64,000 nt of DNA from Temnothorax longispinosus (Eukaryota; Arthropoda; Insecta; Hymenoptera; Formicidae): contig NC_092360.1 in the NCBI RefSeq assembly GCF_030848805.1, forward strand, positions 2,108,001 to 2,172,000. Reading direction: 5' to 3'. The position numbers and the translations under genes are program-made. Shown in pieces: positions 47,282-60,500 of the stretch (within the stretch, counting starts at the first letter, position 1; every line of letters begins with the position of its first letter). Below the pieces are notes generated by a model. That model was given only the letters and a program-made list of their open reading frames with translations. It was not told the origin of the DNA and searched no databases.

Positions 47282-49226
47282 GTACCTGTTAGATCACACA
47301 AAACGTACGAGACCAAAGCTTTCGAGTTTCGAGGTATTTTCAATAATATAAAAGAATTATACAATTTTCACGTTATTTATATTGATCTAAAAGAGCTTAA
47401 ATATTAACTCATTCTGCAGAATAAATACCATTTCTCATTTACAATCGCATGAGAGAAAATAATTAAATTTCTTCCTATACAACCTTTTATTGTGTTATTC
47501 TCACGTCTCTCTATCAAATGGATTTTATCATCTTTAAGTAATGAATAGAATTCCTTCTAACTTAATTTAAAAAATCTTCCAGAATATATAGCATTTTTAA
47601 GTTATCCATCTCGGTACGTCCAATTCTATGTGTTTTATTACTATCAATATTTGTATATCAAAAAGCAGCATTTAACATTTATATGATAATTTTTTCAGTC
47701 CATTATTTATAAGATCGCAATTAATAATAACTAATTTTGGATGAATAACCGAATTGGGTAGAAATGTATCTATTTCAATACTCGATTAACGTCTATTCTT
47801 TCAAATTATAATCCATCCACTATATACATGGAACAGGACTCGTTGAATCGCTGTCCAGTGAGATGCGCTTTTCTAGACTGCATTTCCACGTCGCTAATCC
47901 GCTCGATCATCCTCCGCGCGCGCGGAAATGGCGCTACGAATTGGAGAGCGAGGGTACACATGTAGGCGTGAGGTACAAGGACGGGAGGACGTGATATACC
48001 GTTATCCCTCTGCCGTTTAAACGGACACGCGCACGGATCTTGATAATAACTCCGAACGAAGAAAATGAGGGGCGGCAGAAGGAGGTCGGAGGAGATAGGA
48101 TCGCGCGCGTTGCGCCTTCTTCTCTGATCGAGACGCGAACGAGCGCGATAAGTCGAGTTTTTCGCGGGCCCACGACGGACATACCTCTTAATGAACGATA
48201 AAAAGCACTCCGTAAAAATGACGGGGGTCTTTTAATAATGACTCGGCGATAATTAATAACGGCAGGAAAGCGGCGCGCAAAGAGGATTTCGGCTCGTTTT
48301 GACGCGGCGTTTCTTCCCCGGGCTCGTCTCCCGTCCGCAAAAAGCACCAGGCACTGCGAAATCAACCGAACTCTGTACTTAAATCAAATGACGAAAAGGT
48401 TTCGGCGGCGTAAAAGCCTATAATAATGGCTAAATGGATTAATTGCAATTAATGACGGCGAAAGAGTTATAGGAAAGGATTGAACTTGTACGTGAAACGA
48501 GATCCTTTCTGACGAAGCAAAAAAGGATCGTAGAAGCCTGAGCAGATGATGGAAAATAATATGAGGAAATGAGTCTGGTGGAGAAATTATTAATTAATGA
48601 AAGAATCGTATGTTTAACGAACGGTATAATATTAGAAATGAATACTTCGATATAACGGCCGTGTCTCATTCACGTATTCTGAAGTTTCTGTTGGATAAAA
48701 GAAAAATCTTCAATTTTTCATTGTAATAATTTGAGATGATACGCAAGAGGAATTCTACGTTTTCATCTATTTGTGATCGCTAGTAAGCCATGTTTGATAA
48801 TATTATTACCGGAAATGTAATAGATTAAATGTAATAAAGTTTTACATTATTATTTTTAAAGATAAAGTAAGATCGGTGTTACACATTTAAATAAGTGTTT
48901 ATTTACCACTTTATATTTATTTAGTGTTAATATGTATTATTTAAACTAAATAAACATGTTATTTGTACAAGTGATAACTCGAATAAATCAAGATTTTGAA
49001 AGAAAATATAAAGAAGTGTTTTTTTACATATCAAATTAATTGATACAACTGAAAAAAACAACATATCACCGCCGCCATCAATGAAGATCATGCGGATTAT
49101 GTGCTGAAAAATTCATCATGCGTCCCTGGAACTTTCGTTTCCGTTTCTCCCTTCTAAGCCGAATACTGCGGCGGTCACGTATTCATGGTTGCCACAGTCT
49201 CTTCCGGTCGTGTTATTTTTCCGCAG
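47282..49226. other. Non-coding stretch
   Basis: AT-rich, with a GC-rich block at about 47830-48430 whose 143-codon minus-strand frame has no domain. No supported gene. Confidence 0.4.
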
Positions 49227-49381
49227 ACAGAAAAAGTGCAAAAGGCCTTCGAGTTGCGGGGCACTTTACCCGGCCGGAGATTAAGCGTGGGCAACTTCAT
49301 GAAGAGAGATTAAAACTGTTGAAATTAATTCGCGTAATTGCAGATGAAGTTCAGCTCTGTGTGTTCGCTGATGCCAAATAA
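49227..49381 (+). CDS. Weak candidate terminal exon
   Basis: A plausible acceptor (TGTTATTTTTCCGCAG) precedes a frame of about 51 codons ending in TAA at 49379-49381. The C-terminal part is an amphipathic Lys/Leu/Glu-rich stretch (EERLKLLKLIRVIADEV). No upstream partner exon was found, and a chance frame is possible. Confidence 0.22.
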
Positions 49382-49694
49382 ATGTTTTTCTCTTGAGATT
49401 CTTCAATCGAGCAACATTTCTTTAATCCAATTTAAAGCTACGACAAGTGCACGAGAAAATGTACTCCTTAATTTAGTAAAGGAGTTTATTTGTAGATCTT
49501 TTATAAATTATTAGCAATAAGCACAATACGACTAATATCACTCTTCCTGTTTTGATTTATTTACAATTTCATGTTTCTGAAATACAATGACTGATTCACG
49601 TTCCAATGAATCAAAAACTACATTCATACAACTGCAATATAAAAAAAAAGATTATTGCTATTATAATTTATTTTGAATTTTTGCGAGTTATTTT

Positions 49695-49745
49695 ATTATA
49701 AAGTATTACTTATAATACTTATAATTATAAAGTATTACTTATAAT
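49695..49745. repeat. 22-bp direct repeat, 29-bp period
   Basis: ATTATAAAGTATTACTTATA-type units at 49695-49716 and 49724-49745 are identical over 22 bp. Confidence 0.85.
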
Positions 49746-50377
49746 CTTTTTTAACTGCATACTTTACTAGTTACGTTATAAGAGTGTTCTATATATAATT
49801 TGCGGGAATGTAAAGCCCCTAGACGATATCATTCTCCGCTTTTTGTCCCTGCAGACAGACGATACTCGAGTAGACTCCAGCTTGAGCAAACTCCGAGCTT
49901 GTCTGTCTCCTCGTATTAATTAATTAACGTTCTCTTAATTAAATCGCTCCGCTAGACAGTGACGAGAGCGACCGCATTATTTCGTCGCTCTCAAATGTTC
50001 TTGAAAGGTTCGGTGACGTTTCATTTGCTTTATCCCTCTATACCGTTTTGTTATCCATTTTTGCTCTACAAGTAATCGAAAAATCTCCTTTTGCAATAAA
50101 ATAAATCACTTTATTATATACTCGTTGAAATTAACGATATTTAAATTATTTGTAAATATTTCGTAGTGACTTTGCCAACACATTTTCTCCCGCGAACAAA
50201 GCAGTTAATCCCGAAACACTGATAAATACTCGCTTTTTCGAGCAAGAAATGATAGCAAGCAATATAAAAAGCAGTAACAACGTCCGACTTAATATATCAC
50301 ACGAATCCGACTATCGTCTATTATTTTTCTTACGCCTGAGTTTAAGACGCTAAGATACATTTATCTCGCATCTTTTT

Positions 50378-50400
50378 CTCTCTCTCTCTCTCTCTCTCTT
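50378..50400. repeat. (TC)n microsatellite
   Basis: A CT dinucleotide run of about 20 bp. Confidence 0.85.
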
Positions 50401-53400
50401 TCCCTCGGCGCTATCTCGATAAGGCTCTCCCTCTAGATGTGTCACGCAATTTGTAAGTATCTATGGTTCTTCGTCCAACTCTGGTAGTATCTCGGAACAT
50501 CGGATGGAAAAAAAGCAACGGCATCTCGCCGAGATGGCGAGAGAGAGAGAGGGAGAAAGAGAGGGGCAAGGCGCAGAAGTTAGAGACAGCGCGAGACATG
50601 AATTATTCTCAGCGCCTGCTGTCTAGAACTATTCGAAACGTGTTTCCCACGCCGACTCATAACGCGTTATCAATTATTAATTGCTTTACTGGAACGTAAC
50701 TTCTTCGTGCTGGCCGGGACCACGGACACAACAAAGGACACCGGGTAGACGTGTGAGCATCGCTCTGCCCCAACGCGCGCGCTGCTCATACAAGATACAT
50801 TTCACGTGTAGTCGATGCTGTGCGCATTTCGCTGCAGATATATGAGAGCGCATCGATTGAGGAGGCATCGATTGTCCTGATTCCAAGAAAGCCAGCGTCA
50901 CGGTAAATTACGGCGGCATGAGACCCTATAAATCTCAATAAATGACGGAACAGCGGCCGCCTCTAGTTAGTTCTCCAGTAATTATCTGTCGGCGATGACC
51001 GGAGAGTTCTTCTCCCGTGATGGACGTAATTTGTTAAATATGACAAAGCCATGTGAATTCGAAACATATGCGAATGACGGATATTACGAATACGGATCAT
51101 TTTAATTTCAATTAATTAATGTGCTGCTGGGAATATTTAATTACTGATTGACGTGACGGTTATTTGTAAAAAACTGAGCACTGCGTGCTGATTATTAATA
51201 CCATTGGCTGGCAGACAAAAATATTGTTGAAAATGTGCTAATAATTACGAACGTACAGTTAACGCGTGCGTTAGTTGTAAATTAATTTTAAAAAAGTATA
51301 TGTTGGAATAAATATTGAAATTTTTAGATGTAACGATAAACGCACACATTCTGGAAAAATATAAATAGTTTACTAATTAAAAATTACCATTATCGTACAT
51401 ACATTTGTAATTTGTATGCAATAATTTTTATTGTTCACTCAGTTTCTCTCATTATTACAATAATAATTTTTAATATATTCGAATGTCATTACCATCTCAA
51501 AATTGACAAATCATCTTTGTATATGTTTTATTTGCCGAATAATACAGCAAATTGATCGACGGTACGAAGATCTACTTTGACACATTCGTAACAATAATTT
51601 AGGAGAAAATTACTCCGGCTAAGCAGACGTGTTTATTTATATGTTCTGTAGGATATGCATGTACACACATCCGGCGTACTCGAGAGCCCGGGTAATAATC
51701 CATCATTTATATTAATTGCACTCTGTGGTACGTCCTGCTCCTGCATAAATGATATCGTAGTATTTGCCGTGGCACGATGTTGCCACTGGCTCGTGCTCTT
51801 CATAAATTCTAATTAAGTTCACACAATCGACCCCCGGAATCATACGGGCAGTGCTTTTGTCATCTCGTACGAAGGATCTATCGCTGTGAGCCTTTCAACC
51901 AACATTGCGACGGATTTTACGCGCAAATGAGCTTTGTTAGAATACTACTCTGCAATTGCACATGATTAGTAATTACGCGTTTAATTAAACTAAAAGATAT
52001 TTTTGAAATAAAAAAGACGTCTTTGATCGTACTTTTTTATTAAATTATAATTGCAAATAAACTTCTGACCCCTTTATTGTAACAATAAGTAATCATAGCA
52101 GAGAAAAATAAATATTTTTACCCTAGAACAAATTAAAAAAATGAGAACCATATTTCTAATTAAGATACATTTTTATGTCGCGTTTCTGTTTTCTTCTGCA
52201 TAGTATATTATTTAAAGATAATCATAAATTAACCATGTAGAGGATTTTCAGAAACGACAGATAATCATAATATATAAACATAAACACTGCAAGTCTATTT
52301 TTTATATTTTCTATAAAAAACCAGCAATGAGAAAGGATATCACAGTTAAGCATGCACATATTATTTTTAATACAATATTTACGACAAGGTTTAAGTATTC
52401 TTAAGATGAGTTATAACCGTATTTTCTCTTTTGTGATAAAAAAAACTGTTCAAAGTATCATTAATGAGATTCTGTTTTCAACAAGTATGTCATGCGTATA
52501 ATGTTTGTCTTGATCTGTATATACAACGTTTGTTTGCGCATAGCTCGTTAAGACATTTCGTTGTATTCGTGCAGGCCGTACAAGCTGTTACAATTAGTTC
52601 CTCGACGTTAGCATTATATATATCTCGCGCGCGTACACGCGATACGCCCGTTCTAGGCTGCGTTTATTATGCGTTTGCGAGAGGGACCTTCGCGCAAAGC
52701 CGTGGAATCGCACACGATGGAACAAGCGGCGCGCGGCCAACGCTAACAGGTTGGCATAACAAACGAACGAATCTCGAAACGTGAACCGCATCGCCACGGC
52801 CGCGCCATGCCATCGCGTTTGCGCGCGATATTTCAGCTCGAAAATGCCCGGCTCGCATGAAAGCGCCGGCGCAAAAGTGCACGCGCACTGGAAGTCCGCA
52901 ATTTAGTCATTATATACGATCCTCGGTGTGCCTCTTACTATGACATACAACTTCCCTTCCACCTATTCGAACCCTGAGCCTCTGCTCTCTGGAAACGCTT
53001 TTGCATTTCTCTGGTCGACCCGATAAAGCCGATACCGCTTAATTTAACCATGCTAAACGATGAAAAATAATCGAAGAATTTTTCATATGTGCATAGCGGC
53101 TTTTATCATTTACATTTAGTTTGTCAAAGAAAAAACGCACGTTTTTCCTGCACCGCGAATTCGCGGGAACAATCGGTGATAAGGTATCGTGTATACGAAC
53201 CGTATATGCGCTTGGCAGCCAATTAAAGAAAGAAGTCATTAGCACGGACAAGATTGGGACAACTTTGTTGTGTCTTAAGTTGGGAAGATGACCGAATAGC
53301 GATAAGTTGAAAAGGGTGTGTTCTGCGAAGATATCGAGGCAAAGGCCAAGTCTTGTCCGACATAGGCGTCTCATCGTTTATTACGGAATAACGGAGTGCA

Positions 53401-54848
53401 TAGGGAATGCCGCTACGTAGAATATATACATCTTATTCTTTTGTATGGTAAGGACCTGTCTCGTCTATCTCGTTCAAGGTTTTCACATGCTTTGAATAAT
53501 TCCGTATGAATAAAAAATAATTATTTCTACAATCTGATAACGCCTTTGCAAATTACACTTGTAAATGTTATCAACTAATTAATATATTCCCATGTATTTA
53601 CATCATATCTCGGAATTATACATAATCAGTTCAGATAAATCAATGTCTTCGCGAAAATTTTCAGTTGATATATCCTGATTTTGACTATTGACTTTATTAT
53701 ACATTCCTTCAAAGCGCAACAACGTATCTCCGATTGGCGTATCTTATGCGCCAAGACTGTGTGTCTTCGTGATGCATAGAGATACTATAAGATACTTACG
53801 ATCTCGATATAAGGGATCGCTCGCTTTCCTTTTAGCGTCTCCGCATTCACGTTCGATCGGCCTTACCAGAGAAGATTGTTTGGGAACCACTGTGCTCGTG
53901 CTAGAAGGCAACGGGCGAGTCTACGCCAGGTTGTTTACTACGAAGAAGGCGAGGCGTGTCGTTGAACCTGACTCAGGAGAGTAGCGAGCACAAGGCGGGC
54001 TAGGCATGCCTCACCGTCCGTCTCTGTTCTCTTCCTCGCCCTCAATCCTCCTCCCTCTCAGAATACGCTCCTCTCCTCTCGTTCCCTTTATCCGACTTCC
54101 TCGGCGACTCTTCCTCTTTCGATTATATTCCGCACCGGCCAGAAACGCAGGCTCTCTTCGCTCCTTCGTTACCGAAGCTCCTGTCCACATCCGGCACATT
54201 CCCGTCTCATGCAGCCGAGCGATTGATAAAGTAATCCCGATAACAGAATACTTCTCCTCTCTCCTCCTTTGATCTCCGATCGTTATAACCATAAACCACC
54301 AGTTCTCTGTCTCTTTCTCTATCGCCGTATCTGTCTTTCAAGATGTTATTTGTGTCGAGATAATCACGATCCTAAATGTATAATTAATTGCGCATCATCT
54401 AATTGTTAATATTATGTTTCATGGGGGTTATGCAAATTTTTAATTTTTTAAAATTTGATGTTTTAATGATGGAAAATATTGAAAGTATTATGCAAATAAA
54501 ATTACTTTATATATCGCGAATGTGACATTGTAATTAGTCTTGAAATATTTTAGAAAAGTCTTAAAAATCTTTAAATTTTCTGATGAAGTTAATATCAGGA
54601 TATTTTACAATTATTATCTAGCACACATTTACCACAGATTATTTAAAAGTGATTGTCAAGTCAACTACATAAAATTGTCGAAATATTGATCGATTTATAT
54701 CAATTAATGAAACTTACTTTTAATTTACCTTTGATGGAAAATAAAATAAATATTTCTTTCTATACGAGGAAAAAAATGTAGCTAAACTAAACTTTAAACG
54801 AATTCAAACTTATATAATTAAAATCAAAGTTAAATCTGAATTTTTCTG

Positions 54849-54895
54849 GACAGAATAATTGCTCATAATTGAATTCAATGACAGAATAATTGCTC
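54849..54895. repeat. 16-bp direct repeat, 31-bp period
   Basis: GACAGAATAATTGCTC occurs at 54849-54864 and again at 54880-54895. Confidence 0.85.
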
Positions 54896-55653
54896 GACTC
54901 TTGCTCTGACGTATTCGCAATAAGGCTTGAAAATGAATAGCATGCGAATCGGAGATGCGCTGCCGAGTTAAGCGCGCGTATGCGTGGATATGCTTCCCGA
55001 TGGCACCATTGCAACAAGTGAAATCGTACACAGATGGACTTGGCTGGCAAGTTTCCAGGCCGTTTTCGTGCAAGGACCGTGATATCGTTGCCATAACTTC
55101 GACCATTTTCCGCCCCCGTCTCCTCACGCGAATGATTCATTCTGACAACGAGAGGTTGTAGGAGCGTGGATTGTCGTCGCTCATGTTTCAAAGCGTACAA
55201 GTATCATTGATATTCTTACGTGAAACGCGATTTTCGCTCATAGAGAATTCAGTTAGCGTGCAAATAAGATTGAACGATGTACTGTCAGTCGACGGAATCA
55301 AAGTTTGAGATCTGTTTCCAGATCTTTTTCCAGTTTTATTTTCCTCCAAGCCCTCATATATAATATCTTGATTGTGATACAAAGAAACATTAATTTTTTA
55401 AATATCCGTTACATTTTAAAGCAAATTTTATTTTGTTTTTGTTCATGAATCGATTTTATTTATATTAATTCTATAAGATTTTGTCAATGTACGCGTACAT
55501 ATTGAAAATTTTTGGAAATTCTATGGTATTTGGCAGTGGAAACACGATGCAATTCATACTGCTTCGGCAGAACGATGAATTTTGTGTTTCCTGATGCGAT
55601 TTGCAGGAACGCATGACCCGAGGCTCTCGATGAGGCATTTGCGTGCATTGCGT

Positions 55654-55694
55654 CGATTTCGTCGGGCATCAGGCAGTTTAGCCCGACGAAATCG
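55654..55694. repeat. 14-bp perfect-arm hairpin
   Basis: CGATTTCGTCGGGC at 55654-55667 pairs with its exact complement at 55681-55694 across a 13-nt loop. The stem is GC-rich and would be stable. It lies within an unrecognised 84-codon minus-strand frame. It may be a structured RNA, a protein-binding site or a transposon relic. Confidence 0.6.
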
Positions 55695-57016
55695 CGTAGC
55701 ACGTACGTCCGTAAAACTCGCAAGCTTTCTCGGCCCATCTTAATTCACGAGTGTTCGCATCACGAAGAATCACGCCTTTACGTTATTTATGTTTTTCTGA
55801 AGACATAACTGGTACCAAATCTCATAGGGGAGCAAATGGAAGATGATGAAAAAAAAGACACACACCGTTTTGTGCCCCACACGCACATTTTGCTACTCCA
55901 ATTTAAAGTTAGAACTTTTATATTTCTCTAATTTAAAATAATAAAAAATAATATGCTTGTATCTATACATCCATTTTCCAAACACAACGTTAGTGAAGGT
56001 AGATAAAGTTGTAAGTTGCGTAATCGTCATATCGGAAGAACACGATCCCAATGATCCGCATGATAGCGCGGAGTGAAAAGCCGCGGATCGAAAACACACC
56101 CGATAACGATCGCATACATTGACACGCTTCATTACCGGACTAATTATCCGCCATTTCCGGCGGCATAACGAGGCAGTCGTTTACCTCGCGCCTCGAGAAA
56201 TGCCCGCTTCCTCGAAGCGATTGACCGCGTAATCGCGGGCTGAACGAGTGGTTCGCGTGTCCCCGGCCGATTTCGGCGAGGCGTACGTCTCGCTCTCGCT
56301 CTCTCTCGTGGGCGCACCGCACACACACGGCTCTCGTACTCTCGTCCGCGGCAGCGCGCGGTCCAGCGCATCGCGGACCGCCGGCGAATCATCGTTCCTT
56401 GTGAGCCAGCCGAGTGGACCGGATTCCGGGCCGTGCTTTGACCGTGGCGTAATAAAGGGCAATCATCGGTGATTACGCCGCGTTGCCCCCCTTTCCCCTC
56501 CTCTGCCCCCTTCATCCTTCTCTCGTTTCTGCCCGTGTATACGTACACCCATGTAGGTGTAACATCGCGCTACAACCACACAGCCTTGTGTGTTTCGAGC
56601 GTGTGTACGCGGCTCCGGCCCGGGCCCGGGGGATCAGCGTTACCGGGCGTTGCACGTCGATCCTGTCACTGTCGCTTCCATCAGGATCGTCAATTTTCGT
56701 AAGCCGCGGGTTGACGTGCTTTCACCGCGATCGTTGCCGACGCGACCGATATTAAATGTTTGCAGGCAATTTCGGGCGTAATCGGCACCGCCGTGCCCTC
56801 GTTTTCGCAGTTATTACACCGCGCTGTGTCGCGTCGCACCGGCCGATGTGCCTCGTCGATTCGCGACTGTGCGAACGCAAGTATCAGTCGTTATTGAATG
56901 CCAGATATTGAATGCCCTCCACCTGGAAAAAAAAACGCGCGTCTGTAAAATAATGTGCAATTCTATTTATAAAGATATGTATTTGAAAATACATATTGAT
57001 AATCGACAAACCTTCC
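55695..57016. other. Non-coding stretch with a very GC-rich block
   Basis: At about 56140-56880 the DNA is very CpG-rich, with a GGCCCGGGCCCGG run near 56617-56630. At least eight overlapping frames on both strands reflect low stop density. It is promoter-like in composition, but no gene start is supported. Confidence 0.4.
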
Positions 57017-57020
57017 TTAA

Positions 57021-57557
57021 CCCTGGAACTCTAAACATATGGGTATTTACCCGGACCAACTTTTCAAACGTTATCGTCTTAAACGTATTTCTTAAAATAT
57101 GTTAACAGCACTACACTAACTCGCGTTAGCAGCACTAGGCCTAAAATTAGTTTATTAGTCTTTCTATTGGAAGGCATGACTTAGCTGTTTTGTCACCTAA
57201 GCGTTCTCGAAAAAAAAAAACAGTAAAATTTTGTTTGGGTACATTTTACCCATGTGTTTAAAGTTTTTGTTCGAAATTTTACTTTTAATATTTTTTTATA
57301 TAGAATTATTTTTTTTCTACTTTTTAAAATTTTAAACTTAGTTGAAAACTAAGAACTTTGTCCAAAAACATGAATGTTCTACCGATACTGTTTTTTTCAT
57401 TTTGATTTAAAAAATGTTTTATTTTATAATAAAACATTTTGAAATAGTAAAATAGAGTTATTCACTAAATAAACCTATGAGCAAATAAAAATTTGCTGGG
57501 TAAAGTTTATCTATGTTTAGAATATTTATTAAGTTTTGCGCATTTAGGACTCTAGGT
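57021..57557. mobile_element. piggyBac-like non-autonomous element, 537 bp
   Basis: TTAA flanks both sides (57017-57020 and 57558-57561). The left end is CCCTGGAACTCTAAA and the right end, read on the other strand, is ACCTAGAGTCCTAAA, so the terminal repeats are imperfect. Hairpin-like GGGTA...TACCC modules occur next to the left end (57041-57052), internally (57237-57251) and, degraded, near the right end (about 57498-57511). No transposase is encoded. It is older than the element at 32805, judging by end divergence, and has a different sequence but the same architecture. Confidence 0.6.
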
Positions 57558-57561
57558 TTAA

Positions 57562-60500
57562 TACGATATATTATAATTATTGAGAATATGAATAATATTT
57601 TTATTTGAAAGTTTACGCAAGAACAGTCGGCCTGAATTTCGCCAATGCGTACGCGGAGAAAACGTTTTTTAATTAATCCACAATCACGTCTATATTTTAT
57701 GCATTATTAAAGAACGCATGTGAGTGGCATTTAATGGCAGCTAAACGCAGTAATAAGATTCAGGATTCCCGCGCCAGCAAGCCAGCTGCCTTTTAACGCA
57801 TACTTTTTATGCATAACTGAACAAAAGGAGTTTCTTAAGGTTCAAGAAAGTATGTTGACGATGGATTTACGAAGCAAAATAACCGTACGGCTTTATTTAC
57901 CTCACCGGTGATTTACGCACGGCACGATATGATGTTTTTCCATTTCGTATACCTATGCAAAGCGGCACTTGTGATCCTGTTTCGTCATCATTATCTACAC
58001 AACTCTCTCGCGGATACTCTCTCGCCTCGCGCATACTCGCGCCGCCATCGCCATCCAGCCTTGTGCCCGTTGTGAATGCGCGGAGCTGTCAAATACATTG
58101 AACGCACGCATGAAATTGCGCCTCTTAATGTGTCCATTTACGCATGTCATCTTGAAAATTTCTAATTCTGGCATTTCAACATCGTGGAAGACTCTTCATT
58201 ACGGCGAAAACAAGCAATTGAAAGAACTTAGAAGATCCATTTTGGTGCATGTTGACGATCGTGCACCACAAGAATGTTAATACCGCAAGGTACATCTGCG
58301 AAGTATAAATTAAAACCATCTCGAATCAAGAATGGATATTTCTTGTCATCTGTTTCCAGGTTGTTCTCATTTCGTCGCTATGGCACGTACGTATCCAAAA
58401 TCCCTCCGACAACGAATCTTCCAGCGTCTAATTGTCGAAATTTCTCCCTACGTCATTGCGGCGCATACGCGTTTCGGAGCACTTGGCGGAGCGATAAACG
58501 TCATAACGTATTTACCGCAATAAAATATTGACGATGCCCGGATTATTGCGTCTGATACTGTCGCAAGATGCGAACGAGCGCTGCCACGGCAATAACGTAT
58601 CCGAATTAACGATCGTTCAGATTTACGGCGCGGCGGGACATTTCGCCCGGACTATTTAGCGGACTCGCACGCGATTATACAAAGTCATATAATTCCGTCG
58701 TCGACGCGTAGTACCGCTCAGCGCTCAGTGAGGAAATGCGGAATAACATCTCTCGCTCTCGTATACTCCTCGAGAACGGAGAGCGGTCATTGGGCTTCCA
58801 TGAAGCGGCTTTTCCGGGAATATACGTTACGCCCCTGGTCCTGCATATAAATATACATCGGCCACGGTATATAAATATACGCGGCATCGCTCGTCCAGTC
58901 ATAAACCATTGCAAAAATCCGCGCGTCCCGTGATGAGCGTATTCTCGTGCAAAGTGGCCGTGTACGCACGATTAGGAAGAAAATACGCGAACGCGCGGAC
59001 TTTTCTGCCTCGCCCTCGCCTCGATACGCGTACGAGGTTCTTCGTATATGAGATACGACGTGTCTTCTCGCTCAAGCTTGCCGATACTTCCCGATCGCCT
59101 TATTTTCTCTCCTCTTCCTCTTTCTTCTTTTCCGTAGGCGCGATGGAGATTCTCGATTCGGAGATTGTCGAGTGGATTCTTCTCGCCGCTCACGTTCTCA
59201 CCTTAAACGATCGGGGCGTGAATGTCACGTTCACGAGGGAACTGTTCGGTATATAATTCGTCAGAAATCATGCCCGCGGCTCATGTACATACATATACGC
59301 GGCCTGAAAATCGCGTGATATTATTCCGCTTCTCGATGCCTTGTATACGTCGAATGAAGAGGGTTAACGCGCGGCGCTGAAAATCGCGCACGAGATGCAC
59401 GGCGCGGCACTGGGAAGAAATTGGAAAAAATAACGTCACGCATTTAAGTACCGCAAAACCCGCGTTTCGGTTGTCGTGCAGCTTGGAAAGAGAAAGTCGG
59501 GGATCGCCGCGCCGCGCCGGTCAGCAAAGCGCGAAAAAATCTTCCTCTTCCAGGCGTGCGAGGTATATCCCCCGCGCAAGAGTGGCGGTGCTTATTATCC
59601 CTCGGCACCTGCAGGCAAGAGGAAGGCCTTTTATCGGCGCTCCGCACACGGAACGGAATGAAATCACCTCCGCGTTTATCTCGCTCTGTACGTATAAGAA
59701 CGCGTGAGACTTCGCATGTGAGATATACGCTTCGACGGCGTAATCGCGAAGACTTTCGCGCCGCCGCGCTTTGCGGATCATAACATTAATTTTATTCGAT
59801 TATGGGATATAGGACACTCAGTCATCGAAGGCGCTTCAGGCTATATGTTCGCATAAACGATCAATGGTTGTAAAGACTCGCTAGGGAACACAGAGCGCTA
59901 GGAAGATGAAGCAACTTGCATGCAACAGCGAGAACTTATATAAACTATCCCAGAAGAACTTTATTAGACTTCATATCTATTATATACCAGAGGCAAATCA
60001 GAAGAGAGAATAATTATCAAAAAATTATCTTTTTAATACTGATCGATACGTTAAATTAATTAAACATTATTAAAAGTTAAAATGTTTTTATGAATTATTA
60101 TAGGATACTTTTAAAATTGCACGCATACATCATAAAATTTATTTTATTTAGACGTATATTTTTAGCAGTGTTTTATTTTAAAACTTACAATTACTTATGT
60201 TAACATAAAATTTTTATGAAAGTGGATTTAATCAAACTTCTCAGAATGCTTGTACAGCTAAGAAAAATGTGTAATTATTTAAATACTATATATATAGTCC
60301 ATTTTTAATTTCAAAGTAAAGCATTTATTAGAATAAACTGAGCTTTTTTCGAGTATGTCACATGTTAATGACAACGAAATCTTTAATAGTATAATTAATA
60401 TAAATGTGAATATAAATTATGTCATGTAATGTTATATAATATACATTTTTGCTTTCTATTAAGCGGTAATTAAAGAAAAAATATTACAAAAATATCTCAT

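Larger units (their letters stand above)
49382..55653. other. Non-coding stretch
   Basis: AT-rich DNA with a 22-bp direct repeat (49695-49745), a TC microsatellite (50378-50400) and GC-rich blocks at about 50700-50900, 52590-52900 and 53800-54300. A 16-bp direct repeat lies at 54849-54895. The parts at about 50950-51240 and 51620-51860 mix TAAT/ATTA motifs with unique sequence and could be enhancer-like, but this cannot be shown from one sequence. Confidence 0.4.
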
